Of a stretch of DNA of 64,000 nucleotides, positions 45,580 through 59,663 are shown in pieces. Both the position numbers and the translations under genes were made by a program. Source of the stretch: Sycobia sp. Sy_11 (lineage: Eukaryota > Arthropoda > Insecta > Hymenoptera > Epichrysomallidae); NCBI GenBank assembly GCA_018907035.1, contig JACCIC010000034.1:1631001-1695000 (forward strand). The letters run 5' to 3'. The first letter of the stretch is position 1, and the number at the start of each line of letters is the position of its first letter. A model generated the notes under the pieces. The model saw only the letters and a program-made list of their open reading frames with translations. It was not told where the DNA came from and did not search any database.

Positions 45580-47159
45580 CTTTTGTCTAACTTATTTCAT
45601 TTTAACATCGTTCAGACAAAAAAATAAATTATGATCTAATATGCAGATATAGATATTTTACAATACTTAAAGAATAAACGTTTACCGATACAGGGGTTAT
45701 ATAAAAGTTATGTAAGATTGCAATAAAATCTTTACGCAATTGTATTTTATGAATATATATTTTTTCATGTTTTATTTATTCTGTTATCATAAGTGAATTC
45801 AGTTGCATAAATAAAGAAAAAAATAATTCGACTTTATTTGGTCTCTTCTAATTAATTTAATACATATAGTTGTAGTGTGAAAGCTATGTATGTAAAATTA
45901 TTTTGTATTTTTTGAATATTAAATTCAGTAATCTTCATTTTTATATATCGATTTCATAGATACGTATATACTTTTTCTTTTTAAAAAGTTATAAGAGATA
46001 CTTAGATTTTTTTCACTATAAAAATTTTGGTCTCAAATATTATATTAAATTTATCTTAATATACATATAATTTGTACATTAAGATAAAATGAAAATTTTT
46101 GGAAAGCATTTTTCTCGAAAATTATTTTAAATTGAGGCTATTTTTCAAATGATTTTCGCACAAATTATAATTACAGAATCTCAATTTTCAAGCCAATGGC
46201 ATATTTTAAACAAGTTGATAAAACTTCCTTAAGAAAATTTTAAATCAGTACATGTTTCGTTCAAGCCAATAGAATAAATATGTGTCTCAATACTGTATAA
46301 TAAGTATATATAGACGTTCAATTAGCGATAGAATAACTAAGATGGCATATTTTTGTGGGACATAAATTAATTTCTTATTATAAATATAGTACCAACTTGT
46401 ACCACTCAAGCTCTAATAATGTTAAATGTTCAGTTAAATACATATAAGAGCTTCTGTATAAATTGACTTCTTTAGGTAAATTAACCATGTTTGGTTTGTG
46501 CACATAAGATCTAACGGTGAAATAATTCGCGCGGCGAGTATTCAATGATAATATGAGAGTATTCAATAAGTGTCTGGAGCTTCTCGCGCTCTAATGGTTA
46601 TGCAGATTCGTGGTTGTGACGACATAAATGAAAAAAATAGTGCTGAAAATAAGGAAGTAAGATCATTTGAAACACGAGACTCTTAGAGATTTTTTAATAA
46701 ATTAATATGTTAAAAATATATAATCAAGATTTCAATCAACGATAGTTGTTATTTCGAAACTCGACGCCTTTCAGTCGCAATTCTGTACTGGTGGAACATT
46801 TTTTAAACGTAAATATATTTTTTATTTTATGGTAAAATTTTATAACATATCCATGATAAAAATTTCACCGTCATATTAAACTGAACTCATACCATTCGTA
46901 CCATCAAATATATCATATAATTTGTGTTTAGAAAAAAAGTTCTCCGAGAAGAACTTGCGACTGGAAGTTCTGGAATTTCTAAATGAATAATTTCCTTGAT
47001 TCCTTCTTTCATACTTATGAAGTTCTATAATTTATTTAAAAATACCCACAGGAATGCCACTGCTTTTGCGAGTTATCCAATGTGCAATATCACGCCACAA
47101 CCAGAAATAATATAAATAATATTTAAGTCGGACATGAATTTCTCGTAAATTCATCATTA
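44561..47159. other. AT-rich sequence with (TA)n
   Basis: (TA)n at 45524-45573 and shorter AT runs at 44648-44660 and 44710. No coding sequence recognised. Confidence 0.45.
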
Positions 47160-47620
47160 TCATAAATGGCACAGATTTTTAGCGCAATTGCATATCTTAT
47201 CGAGTTTCCGCGCGCGGGGAGCTTAAATAGTGTCATCGCGTGGCCGCGCGCGGGCGCTTTTACGGGCATCGGAAAGATATCGGCCACGCGCGGCCGCGCG
47301 CGCACCGGGAGATCGGATTACCCGTGTGCGCGATGCGCCTCGAAAGAAATATTATAAGGCCCCCGCGCACGTTATCTTTCATCGGCCGCGACCTATATTT
47401 ACGGCATATCGTGATTCGCGGCGTGATTCACCGATTGGAATTCGATGCTCCCCGCGCAGTCGGATGCACAAATATGTGCGAGGCTTGGCGTAAAACAAAA
47501 ATTAAAATAGGAGGCCTACGCCGCCACCGGGTGTATGCGCAATTTATACTAAAAAAGTAAGAAAGTTGTTTGGCAGTCCTTCGTAGACCTTACCATGCCG
47601 CGCCGTCGGGCATATTAATA
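47160..47620. other. CpG-rich islet
   Basis: About 460 bp with dense CpG (CGCGCGCGGGGAG, GGCCGCGCGCGGGCG, CGCGCGGCCGCGCGCGC). Three overlapping plus-strand frames are open (up to 106 codons) but show no recognisable protein. It is best read as a regulatory CpG islet or an exon I cannot recognise. Confidence 0.35.
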
Positions 47621-49059
47621 TTTGAAATTTTGACCATTATCAAAAATCGGTTTGTTGCTCTATATGGATACTTTATCGTACGCTGAGTATCTAAATATTG
47701 AGTAAAACGCATAAATATCGTTAAAAATAGTTTTACTTACTTTGTTTATGCAGAATTAACTTTTTATTCATTCAAAATAGGTTAATAAAGTCAAGAAGTT
47801 GAAAAAATGAGGCAATTTATCATATCTAAATTATAGAACACACCTTCTTTTGACTAACATCAAATGAAATTTCATAAAATGTACCTTTAATCTGGCCCAC
47901 CCGTGGCCTCTTTAGGTTATCAGTAAGCTAAAAAAACCGAGTAAAAACACAGTTTGTAATATACAAAAAATCTTGTTCTAGAAGTAAACTATTCATTTTA
48001 GAATTTCGGCCGCCTAGCTGCAATTGAAGCATGGGGCGAAATCTTTAAGTAATTCTAAATCCAGAAAAAAATTTTTTTAAATAAAGTATATAAGTTAATG
48101 TCACTTCAGTCATTTGTTTTGTAATTAAGCCATAAAATATTGTAGGAATCTATAAGTGCGCAACAAATTTATTTGATACAAGGATTAGTAACTTCAATAT
48201 ATTATGAAAATATTATAATAACTGTCATTATAGCTATAATTTCTATAAGAGAATAAAGTTAGTAAAGATACAAATGTAGATAAAATCGTTTATACGAATA
48301 ACAATAATATAAATAAAAAAGTTATTACTTGTAAACTGTTACCAAATATACAAAAATTAAGTATAATGTTAACACAAAAATGTAAAAATGATCCTTTTTA
48401 TCAGCATTATATAATGTACCCTTGCATGGAAAAAAAATGATTTTTTTAAAGGCTAAATTAACCTCAGAACAGCCATAATTTCGGTTAAATATAAAATTTT
48501 TATTTTACTCTTTATTTAATAATACCAGGCGCCAAAGTCATGTTGGTATTTTACATCAACTTATTATTTCTCATCTGCGTTATAAATATACAACCAGTGA
48601 ACGTATTACTAATTTTGAAAAGGATCTACTGGAATCAAATTTAAACACCATTTTTCGCGTTTATCTGAATAAACGATGCAATAATGGGGAAAAGTACATA
48701 ATAAATTGCACAAGATGCAAGATTAATTACATTTTTGGTCACCATAAGTCCTGGAGACTGAATGTGATCAGCTTTACTAACATATATTAAAAACGTTAAT
48801 CGTCGAGATGACAGACGATGCTTAAATTAATTAATAGATGTAGATACGGTAATAACTGCAAAATATATACAGAATAAGTTTCAGGCTCAATTCGTAGACA
48901 TACTGTCTTAAGCCAATGCGATTGGAAACGTATTCCATTAATATTATATAATAATACCAGTATGTAGATATGCTTTTTTAACATTTAGTGTAACTGGTCA
49001 CAATATCTAATGCTTTTAGTAATACAAAATTAATAAAAGTAATTGTTAATAACTGTATT
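47621..49059. other. AT-rich sequence, possibly the decayed tail of a LINE on the minus strand
   Basis: The sequence follows the RNase H fragment at 49060-49200 in its reading direction, so part of 48400-49059 may be the rest of that element. I cannot read it with confidence. Confidence 0.3.
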
Positions 49060-49205
49060 TATTCTTATTGTTAATGTAATTTTATTATTTCTAATGGAAT
49101 ATCATATATAGATTCCTTTGCTACGCTATCTGCCTTTTCGTTACCATTTAGGCCAATACGTGACGGTATGAATTTTATAGGATTATTGAGTTTTTTTCAA
49201 AAACG
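49060..49205 (-). pseudogene. RNase H fragment of a non-LTR retrotransposon
   Basis: The minus strand reads NPIKFIPSRIGLNGNEKADS and VAKESIYDIP. This is the end of LINE-type RNase H (WIPSHIGIxGNEKAD), with the last catalytic Asp in NEKAD. It belongs to the same kind of element as 1-1461. It lies downstream of the fragment at 50504-50812 on the same strand, as expected if both come from one old insertion. Confidence 0.8.
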
Positions 49206-49614
49206 TTATATTTTTTATGTCTACGATATGTGGATTGAATCTAATATAAAGCTTTGTAGATTTGAGTGTGCACAGTGCAATTATTGAATCCAATAGAATA
49301 AGCTCATTTTATTCCTATTTGTTCCGTGGACGGAAGTTTAGTTCAACGAATTCGGGTTTCTTTTCTTTAAAGATATCGATTTCATATGATCACAAAGAGA
49401 GCGCGATCGTGATGATCGAGCCCATCGAATTTAAGAGTCAGTTCAGCGCAATCTTTCGTCGAGTCCAGATCTACATGCGATTGCATGCGTATAAATTGTT
49501 ATACTAATAAAATACGTTCGCGTTAGTTTCGTCATTTTCTAACATTTTACTTTATATTTAATTATTCACAATTCATTAATTAATTCAATACATTCATACA
49601 ATTCAATATATACG
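49206..49614. other. Sequence between LINE fragment and SINE
   Basis: An 81-codon plus-strand frame (49262-49507) has no recognisable domain. The sequence may be part of the old LINE or of an inserted repeat. Confidence 0.35.
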
Positions 49615-49851
49615 ATTATACGATTAAGGCCTATGATGGCTCCATCGCTAGAGCGAAGGACTAGTGATCTTGGTGATCCGAGTTAAAATCCCGGTCTCGG
49701 GCGATTGACAGAAGCACCGCTGTAATAATTTACATGTGCTTTGTTCACCAACACACCGTAGACTTCCGTCGCTGATTAACACCGGTATTTGGAGGCATAA
49801 ATAGAGCGACGTTAAATAACATAAAAAAAGAAAACAACAATTATACGACTA
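49615..49851 (+). mobile_element. tRNA-derived SINE, copy 2, with 12-bp target duplication
   Basis: The body at 49627-49839 matches the SINE at 24028-24226 along its length: GGCCTATGATGGCTCCATCG, box B-like GAGTTAAAATCCCGG, TTTACATGTGCTTTGTT, and the end GCGACGTTAAATAACA plus an A-rich tail. It is flanked by ATTATACGATTA (49615-49626) and ATTATACGACTA (49840-49851), one mismatch. Box B is mutated here (TTAAAA for TTCAAA), which would weaken Pol III transcription. It appears to sit inside the old minus-strand LINE. Confidence 0.9.
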
Positions 49852-50503
49852 TAAAGGAGAATTGTTTGTCCACCTGGGCCCAATACTTACCGTAAATACG
49901 GTACAAGCGTAGCGCAATAGAGCATAATACGAATCAGTGCAACAGCACATTATGCGCATCAGAAAAAATCTCAATCAAAAAATAAATGTACGTTTCGTGG
50001 AGTTTTTATGCCTACCAGGCTTTTCCCCAAGAGCCAATAAATTAATTTAATTTGTGGCTCAAATTGTGTCTATTCATTTATTTACATATAACCATCCAAC
50101 ATATAAACGAAATCGTGTAACCTCTCCATGTTTTGGAGAGTTTAAAAAATAACACTATTACTTAAGACTAAGTCTAGCAATTTTGAGATAGCGAAACATT
50201 CTGCTGAATATATTAATGCATTCTTATTTATTGATTTTTAGTTGTTAACTCTAATTCTGGATATACGTAGGTAACTCTTACGGCAGTATAGCAGTAGCAT
50301 TTTGCTTGTGTAAAAATTCATTTAATATTGTTTGCTTTTGATTTTGTTTATTAACGCTATATTTATTGTTATACTTGTAAATATTGATCCATAATTATAT
50401 AAGTATAGATTATAAGTATTATTACTTTTATAATAATTATTCATCACATGCTTAAAGGTTTAGTTCAAAGTTTTGAGTTTTATTATTTATTTTTTTTACA
50501 TTT
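49852..50503. other. AT-rich sequence between SINE and LINE fragment
   Basis: It probably covers the decayed RT-to-RNase H linker of the minus-strand LINE, but no motif could be read. Confidence 0.3.
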
Positions 50504-50812
50504 TTATTTGAAACATTGCAGTATTTTGAAATATTTTATTGGGCTGGAATTTGCATTATATAGTATTTTGCTAATATAATAATTACATAGAAAGCTAGCT
50601 CTGTTTTCAAGCGTTAGAAGTTTTACCTCTTTGAACATTATAATTGAGGGTGCACTGCTGTAGTAGCCTAATGCCTTTCTTATTGAATTTTTCTTCGAGT
50701 TTTCAGATATACCGGCTGTGTCTATTGTGTCTCTAGTTGTATTAGGGTCCCTAGATGTGAACCCGACCAGGTGCGGTATAAATATTTGATTATGTTTAAT
50801 GTTCTTGAACAT
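50504..50812 (-). pseudogene. Non-LTR retrotransposon fragment (region after the RT core)
   Basis: A 102-codon frame contains KNSIRKALGYYSSAPSIIMF, EVKLLTLENRASFLC and NYYISKILYNANSSPIKYF. This matches the LINE block IQYxAIRxALGxRxSTPxNVxLxEA and then KILSNTSLPLYQ in the element at 1-1461. The upstream RT core is not recognised. With 49060-49205 it marks one old minus-strand LINE. Confidence 0.75.
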
Positions 50813-52473
50813 TTGTTCGTTATGTAGTTGATATGATCAATGAACAATAATCTAGAATAGAATATAACTCGTAAATATCTTACAGTTTCACTTGACTGTA
50901 TTGCAATATATACGCAAAATTACATTTATGGAAAACTAAAACTTTCTTCTAATTTAAAAACTTATATTTAATGATTGTTTTTTTTTGGATGAAAATTAAT
51001 TTATGCCCATAAATTAATTATATATTATTGCAATATTAAAATATAATTAAATTCTATGAGTACGAGAATGACGATAGATAAAGCTGTGACGTATCTCTTT
51101 AATAAATTTGTAATTAATAAAATTAGCACCCAAATTCGATAAATAATTTTACTATAGTGAAAAATGTATTACTTTTTATTGTTGACCGCTATATGTAATT
51201 AGTGATATTCAAATGCCAATTAATTTAAGATTGTTACTTATGCATGTGGAAAAATGCTCTTATTGTCCTTCTTCAACTCTCATTCAAGTAAATTAGAGTT
51301 AATTCAATAAATTGATATTTAAGTATGTTTATAGACAATATTTGAAAATGAAAATAAAGGTCCATATCATACAAATACCGAAATTATCGATGAAGATATA
51401 AAATTACATTTATTTTTCTTTTGACTCTGTATAGAGATGAATTAGAGTTAATACAGGAAATGATAAATAGAATTTGTATAAGTCAACGAGCTTTGGATTT
51501 AATAATCATTCATTGATAGAATATTCAAGGTTGTCCGATAAAACGATAGAAGGCTTAAAAATAAGATAAATAAAATTAATATTTAAATCTATTCATTAAT
51601 AGTCTATAAATAAATTAAAGTTATGAATTTGGTAACGTAAAAGATTCTTAAAATTTTTTTCCTTGGTTGGAGTGCATTTTCAAAAAAAAATCTTTTCGTA
51701 TGAATCATTTAATTTGAAAGGAAAATATCCACAAATTTTAGAGTTACTCGCTTTCAGACTAGATTAACCTTAAATCCAGCAATTCATTTTTGGGATTTTC
51801 GCACATAAATATTGGAATCAAAAGCGATTCTATATAATTGCGAGAAGTTGAGGATAAATACGTAAAAACTTTTCACCTACTTAGGTATGATTGGGACCGA
51901 AATCCATAAATTGATTCGAAGAATTTTCATAAACAACTATTATTAAAAAAATTCAAACTAATCTCTTTTAAAATGTAGCTTATAAAATTTGTATTTATTG
52001 ATAAAATCGTACAGATACGTAAAAACCGATTTATTTCTTTTTTTAAACTTTAGTAGTGGATTGCGGTGAAATATTAAAATAAGTATTCAGTGATTTTCCA
52101 ACAATAGAAAATAAAGATCAACTCTGTATCATTGCAAAATCTAAAGTGAAAGATAGAAACAAAGAAAAAATTTTTCACGCCCTTAGCAGTTGAGCCATTC
52201 TCTTGTCGAATATGATAAAAATTCTTTTTTATTACAATAAGCTAAAAAATTTATACTGCCCAATTTCCAAGTCTGTGGGTTCGGCGTATATAAAATTGTA
52301 ATAAAACCGAAAATTGTGTTCATTTTTTTATATTTTCTACAAAATATTAAGTTAGCTATTTTGAATTTTACAAATCTGATCGCTAATTTGTAGCCAACAA
52401 CTTTGAAAACTCCTGTTCGCAAACATTGAACAAAAGATATACTTAGATTACAATTTAATTTTTTTTTATTACT

Positions 52474-52520
<47 letters not shown>

Positions 52521-53445
52521 TTAAATTTAATTAAACTGTCATTAATTAAAATAAATTTTAATAAATTGTTTTTGTTTGGAATCTTAACTTTCAATAATTA
52601 TTTCTACATGTAGAGTCAATTTCTTTTGAAAAAATTTATTCTAAAGCATTTTATTTTTAAATTAATAATTTATATTCATTTAAAATATAAACGGTTAGTT
52701 GCTTAGATTTTTGAATAATACTAGTTTAATTATTCAATTTTTAATGCATTTACTATTAGTGACCGCACTCGCAATTTTGATAATTAATGCACTCAATAAA
52801 TCTTGAAACTTGAAGTATTTTAGAAGCAAAATTGACTTTAAATGTATTACATTACACTTCCTTTATTTCAGATTATTATTTTCTTATATAGTTCACAGCA
52901 CTTTTGAAGCAAAACAATCTTTAGGTAGAAAAGCACAATTCTTTGAAAGCGGTGAGAAGCTTTTTCATTTTGAAATTTCTTAACACGTACCGAAAACTTT
53001 CGCTCCGAGCTTGAATATATGGAACGAGATAAGTGCCACAATTTCCTTTTAATCATTGTATTTATTATATGTCTATTAATTGAATCACTGCAACGGCTCT
53101 CGTTGCTGATGGGAGTACGAATATAAGTGTATAGTCTATATGTTACGAACCTTTAATGGGCCGACGAATTGCGAGCAGCGGGAGGGGGGAGGAGAGGCGT
53201 TCTTACAAAGCGATATATGTAACTGCTCTCGTCTCGGCTCTCGTAGTAAGCAAGTGCCAATGAAGGTTTTCGAAACTTCCTGTACCCTCATCTAGACCGA
53301 ATTCTCCTATCAGGTAAGAATTCACACATTTTATAGTTTGTATCAAGTCCATATTTTGATTAACAGATTTTTTACCTATATTTTTGCACACATACTATGT
53401 TTACACAACTATTTCTCGCTTTCTCACTCACTCAAATTCTCTATC
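50813..53445. other. AT-rich sequence, then a possible first exon or promoter
   Basis: (TA)n at 52476-52516. At about 53150-53318 a GC-richer segment (GCAGCGGGAGGGGGGAGGAG, CTCTCGTCTCGGCTCTCG) ends in CAG|GTAAGA, a near-perfect splice donor near 53313. It could be a non-coding first exon. No coding sequence supports it. Confidence 0.35.
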
Positions 53446-53449
53446 TCTG

Positions 53450-53498
<49 letters not shown>

Positions 53499-53504
53499 TC
53501 TCTC

Positions 53505-53545
<41 letters not shown>

Positions 53546-53645
53546 GTCTTTCTGTCTCTCTCTCCTCTCTCATCTCTCTCTCCTCTCTTATATATATATA
53601 TATATATATAGATATATTATATAATATATATATATATATATATAT
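53446..53645. repeat. Compound (CT)n-(TA)n microsatellite
   Basis: Imperfect CT repeats to about 53587, then TA repeats to 53645. Three overlapping Ser/Leu open frames are artefacts. Confidence 0.95.
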
Positions 53646-54269
53646 CTTTATTACATAATTTACAAGTACCTATCACGACTAACACTCTAAATTTAATTCA
53701 GTAATTTATTCTAAATATCATTTATGCATAGTTATATCTCACGCAATATTTTGCATTTCATCAATTGAAAATAAAGTTTAATTTTTAAGTTCTGTTTACT
53801 TAAAATCATGAATACGATTATTAGATGCAATCTGCGACTCTATAAAGGCTTTCTTATCATACAAAAAGCATAACATATATATAAGCAATATAACATTATA
53901 TATAAGCAATATAAGTCACTTGATATTCGTGGGATTAGAGCAGATTCATGTTCACGAGTTGCGCTGCGTACAGAAATTTCCATATTGTATATACCCATAT
54001 GAATTCACGTATGATATACGCTATATGTGATTTCATTATATGCCCTAAAACTGCAATGCTCAATATATGAAAAAACACATCTCTTTTTTCTTTTTATTTC
54101 TGGAAACCTTAATATTTTAGAGCTTTTCAATTCTTCACCTAAACTACTTAATAATCTATTTGTTTAGGTTTTTAAAGTCCATTCTATAAATAATACAAAA
54201 ATGAAAAGCGTCTTGGGCGATCGTATATGATCCATTCAGGCAAATATGCGGCATAGTGCGTGTGTCGCA
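53646..54269. other. AT-rich sequence
   Basis: Contains a short duplicated ATATATAAGCAATATAA segment near 53876-53915. Nothing else seen. Confidence 0.45.
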
Positions 54270-55437
54270 TTCTATACTACTACATCCGGCCTCGGCTCGA
54301 AGGGCCGCACTCTTGATTAATGCTCGAAAAAGGTCAAGGCGCGCATCAGGGATACGTGTATAGAAGTCGCATTTGAATAATAAGACCTAATGAGACCACA
54401 AGCGCGCGCGCTCCAGGCTTTGTGCGCGCATTATTAACTTGCGCGCGTGCGTAGCGCGGGTGCGATCTCGCGAGAGATGAAAAGAGAGCAAAGGGGTTCC
54501 ACGAATTATTTACAGCTACCATTCGTCGAGAATCCTCTGTGTCTCGGTGGTAGAGGGAGGCAGCTGCTTAAAAAAAAACTTGAATCTTTTATGCAAATCC
54601 TTTGGTGCGCCACGGTCGCGCGTGCGCCTGCCATTTGCGATCGCTCAAAAATATATTTGATGATCTTTTTCCTCCGCATTTCGAGCCCTTCCTTCCTTTG
54701 CCAGAGAATTAATCACTATGTCCGTGTAACACAAGGAGTAAGAGAGAGAGAGAGAGGGAGAGAGGCGGAGACTAACAGGAAAAATCGAGCTTTCTGTTGG
54801 GCTTTTATTGTGGCCTTCGAGGTGGCCTTTGAAAATTAATCGTAAGCCAGTAGCTTTTATTCCGTCTTTATAAACTCGATTTCATATCCAAAGCGTTTGT
54901 TAAAATAAGATTAATGAATACTCCATTGTACGCGTATCCAGTGTTGTTTTTCCATGTGTCAAATTTCTCAATCAACTTTTCTTTTCAGAGACATGTTTCC
55001 GAATAGAAGGACTGCCATATTTATATCTAAAAACCACACATTATGCCGGTTGAACCATAGCGGAGTGTTTAGCAAAACATATACAATCCACCGAGAGATG
55101 TATAGGACATTTCCGATTTCCCTCCATTTTCCTCGCGCTCGCGTACGTTTCCCATAATAAGTTTGTCTTATTATACACAAGTCGAACCATCGGTAGTGCA
55201 CACACACGCGCGCGCGCGCACACACACACACATAAAAAGACAGACTCTCGCATCAATTAACAGACGGCTCATCATCAATTTGGGCGGCCGAGCTGCAACA
55301 GCGGTGCTGGCACACTCGGTAATCCGGAAGGCCCTAGGGATTTGATAAATTAAAAGAGTGCGCTTTCCGCGCTACTACCGCAGTAGTAAATCCTCCTCCC
55401 TCTTACCCAATTTCATACTCCCAGTGCTCCTTCTATA

Positions 55438-55471
<34 letters not shown>

Positions 55472-55735
55472 GAATGCACCTTATGTAACGAGCATTAACA
55501 ATCGCGACGCGGAGCGCGCCCGCCCGCACCGGTTGAAAATATTGCGCCACGGGCGCGCACGCGGCTCGCGTATGAAACGAAGCGCCAGCTTGGTAGGACG
55601 GTCACGTAGAGGACGGAAGGGCGCCATTCTAAGACCCCCGGGGATGTGCCGCAAAGATTTTCCAACTCTCGAGGCTCGCGAGAGAGGACGAAACAGGTAC
55701 ATAGAGACTGAGGTGTGAGAGAAGTGTATGCAGGT
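54270..55735. other. CpG-rich islets with (CA)n, (GA)n and (CT)n
   Basis: CpG-dense parts: 54280-54480 (GCGCGCGCGCTCC, GCGCGCGTGCGTAGCGCGGG), 54600-54650 and 55495-55700. Microsatellites: GA near 54739-54764, CA/CG at 55199-55232 and CT at 55439-55468. The frame 54447-54839 (130 codons) is open but has no recognised domain. Confidence 0.4.
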
Positions 55736-58700
55736 GAACGCTCGCTCTTTTTATCCCTTTCTGATACACGTGTAGAAAGGTTTAGGCCACTTAATGGGAA
55801 ATTCTAATGCTGAATTGTGCTATTTTCTTTTTAATAATAAAATATAACACCTTGTATTATATTAAAACTGTTACAGAACTCATTTCAAAAGATAATAAAA
55901 GTCAATATTTTCTAATTTTATATTTTGTAATACGACAATGCATCAATGATCACATGCTTGTCAACAAGTATAATTTAATTTATTAGCAAAATTATATGTA
56001 TTTGTTTTTATGAGTAACTCAATAAAATGTGCTAAAATAAGAATATAATACACTACAAAATAAATAACTAAAAAATAGAATATATTACAATAGAAAGCAC
56101 ACTTCTAAAAATATGATAGCCATATATGCAAGATCAATGCATATAAAAATACTATAATAAATATTGCCAAAGTTACCATATAATTTATATATCATATTAT
56201 AATAACTACTATAATGATCGCTTTAAATCGCAATCAGAAATTGTTCTAAAATAATAAAACAAAATTAAGCAGTTGTATATAAAACGACTTTAAATTAAAA
56301 CTCATTGTCATGTATTTATTATATATGTGAACAAAAGAATCATTATTCACGCATTATCGTTCAGCACTATAGTCAATCGTTACTCAACTAAAATTCAATA
56401 ATAATTAATAAATAAGCGTTAAATTCACGGTAAAAAAAAAACAAATTAGCATCGCGCTACATATTAGAGCACATATTAGATCGAGTTCTGTAAAAGGTGC
56501 CTTCATTATTGATTCAAAACAGCTGAGTAAGCGAAGGTGCGGGCGAATCTTAGCAGAAAGGTTATTTAAAAGATGTATACTTTGAATCTTGAACGATAAT
56601 CTCTAGTTACAGTCGCGTTAAAAGTTTTCTTTTCAACTACCAAATATAAATCTCTAAAGTGTTTCCTTACGGAAGAGGCGAAGTCTGAGTATACTGGAAG
56701 ATGCATGTGTATAATTTTTTACTGCCCTAGCATCCCGCGAGAAGCTCTACGATTATTGTTTCGCCAATAAAAACTTTTTCGTATTTATAAAAATCAACGA
56801 CTTGCCCTTCTAGGATAAAAATGATTTATAATTACTGTTTTTCAGTTGCTTGCACTGCAATATTATTAAATCAGTAAGATAAAGTTTTTAATATTGGAAT
56901 GCTGCAGTAATAGTCTAGCAGAAATGCCACACTGCTCTTTGGGCTAAAAAGTCCTTTTAAATGTCAACGGAATAAAAATCTATAATAACATTAAAAAAAT
57001 TTTTTGAAAAGAAAAGGTCTTTTCAGAAGATAACAATTTTAAAATAAATATGAAGATCAAAACAAAATGAATTATATCTATTAACATATGATGTGTAATA
57101 TATATGTACTTGTATTCATAAATTAAATTTCAAAAAGTAATAAGTTACAACTTACAATTACTTTCCAGAAATTAAATAAAAATTCTATTTACTCCTATAT
57201 TTTCTAAAGCGTATAATAAATACGAAACAAGTACATGGCACTATGTTGAAGTGAAGATTCAAAAGCTATATAAACCTAACGTATTTGAAATGAGAATTAA
57301 TATATTTTTTGTTGTAGAAAATAGCACCAAAGTATAGAATTTAGCACAAACTTTGTTCAAGAAGTGTTAACTCTTTTTGAAAAATAAAAAAGACTTGTGT
57401 CGTGTCCTTAAATAAATTTTTTTTACCCTTAATAAATATGAAATATTAAATGCATTCATAATATTAACGAAATATTGTCCAACAAAATATTTTTAATAAA
57501 TGCTTTTATAAATGTAACACAGATGACAAATGAACAACGTTTAATTTACAAAGTAGAAAATTCTCGAGCTTAATAATTAAATTTATATTTAATATTTATT
57601 TAATATTTATATTCAATATTTATATTTACTTATGCATAGTAAATATTCATAATCTATATAATTCATTTATCAATTACATTAAATCTAGATAACTTTGTTT
57701 TCCTTTTCAGTTCTACATTAATATTCATTACTCGATTTTGCATGGGTCGCTTGTGATTTTTACCTTTTTAATATAGTTTTTTCTTCATCGATCATGTTAA
57801 TAATTTCTTTTCTTGTTCTTTAATATTTAATTTGAATATAGTATTTCAGGTTTTACATAAATTCTCGTCTGAATTTTTTTTCGTATTTTTTGTTGCTTCA
57901 TTGATTTCCAAATCCCAGCTAAATTAGGTTCTAATGAAAATATAAATAAAAATCTTAAGAATATTGATTTATATTTAGTTACGTTGTATAAAAACAGCTA
58001 TGTTATACATAATGGTTCTATGATCAGATATATAAATTGCAATATACTTTATAACTTGGTGAACTTAACGAAGGAGCAAAATATTTTTGATACTGACATT
58101 TTTAATTTGCAATAAGTTATTATATGAACAGCTGAAGTGGCGAATTTAAAACGACAGTTTAAAATATCATTGTAACCTTTATCATTAATTCATTTATTAT
58201 AATTGTGTAGAGTACTGTATGCATGTATATTCAAAGAAGCAGATGCAATTGAAATGTATCAAATTTTCACGTTTTATGTCTAATTTAAGAAGAATAATGA
58301 TACAGCCATGATGCTGACCCTTCGTCTAGCGTCATATATCATGACATACATAAAAAAGTAAATTAAATCTTATTCGTTTGCGTAAAAATGCGTCGATTAT
58401 TTGAACGGTACTAATCTGACTAAAATTCAAATCGATTCGAAACTTCGAATGTTGAAATAGACGATAAAAGTTACTATAATTTTTGTCTTGAGCAGGATAA
58501 GTTTACAATACAAGTTATATTTTTAATTAATATTTATTTACGTAAATGGTTGTAAAAATTAATTTTGCTTATCGTCGAGTGCAAATGTATATATAGCGTA
58601 GACACGAGGGCCGCGTTTCGGTATTTACACTGGTTCAAATACAAGGCAAAAACATAAGATTAAATTTTGCGGGCAGAAAAAGCCGCCAAAAAATTATAAG

Positions 58701-59269
58701 AACTATTTTTTGGTCACTCATTAGAACGGACAATAGAATCTTCTACGCCTGTCAGGAATAAAATAAAACTATATGCTTCTCTAATGAATGAAATCTCAAA
58801 CAAAAGAAAAATACGCCATTACATTGCTGTATGTATTTCGAGATGTAATCTTAAATAATATTTTTCTCCCCCGTGATAACCGTAGAAAATTTTATTAGGC
58901 ACCTCGAGCGTGAACAAGTATCGTAAGGTACTAGGGAACCAATGAGGTGCTTGCCAACAAACGCACCTGTTTTACTCCCTTGTACCATAATATACTATTA
59001 CGGCTATAATACCGATGTATCTCTAATACACTGGTATTTTTACTTTGTTTATTGAATAAATACACATGTTGCATAGTTATACAAATAAATACACGAGCTG
59101 TATAATGCAACTCTATTAAAACTTTTCAAAAGATTATATCTGTATATAACAGAATCTCCGTTGGAGACTCTTGACATTCTCCGAGAATCCAATCTTACAT
59201 CACCATCGTCCACGATCCCAATCATGAATTGGTATTTCGTATAACCGTGCTTTTTAAGAAGAAAACGGA
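55736..59269. other. Long AT-rich non-coding stretch
   Basis: 3.5 kb with no recognised gene or transposon. A TATATATAG with CpG-richer flank lies near 58592-58625. Confidence 0.5.
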
Positions 59270-59598
59270 AAGAGGGTCGAGCTGTCTACTCTGACTAATT
59301 GTTTACACGTCGCATTAGACCGCGGCGCGCGAAAACGAATTTTTCCTAGGAAAACCGTACCCTCTCCCGCCCCCCTGGGCAAATTATAATTATACACCGA
59401 CAGGCTCAAGGATGCGGGCAAGGGGCGAGAGGGCAGTCCCGAAAAGTCGACGGGGCCGACGCCGGGAAAACCCCGAGGCGCTGGTCATTCGTATATGTAC
59501 TTAGCGCCGCCAACCATTGGCCCGCGATTCCGCGTCGAAGAGTCATGTGAAAAATGATTCTCGACCGGGCCCCGAGCTCCGCGGAGCCACCCTATGAA

Positions 59599-59663
<65 letters not shown>

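Noticed and set aside
47166..47560. Three overlapping plus-strand frames in CpG-rich DNA
   Set aside because: High GC removes stop codons. No domain, signal peptide or splice structure supports a gene.
53338..53658. Overlapping Ser/Leu-rich frames
   Set aside because: They are translations of CT repeats; likewise 5780-6019, 8361-8723, 36698-36979 and 60987-61319.
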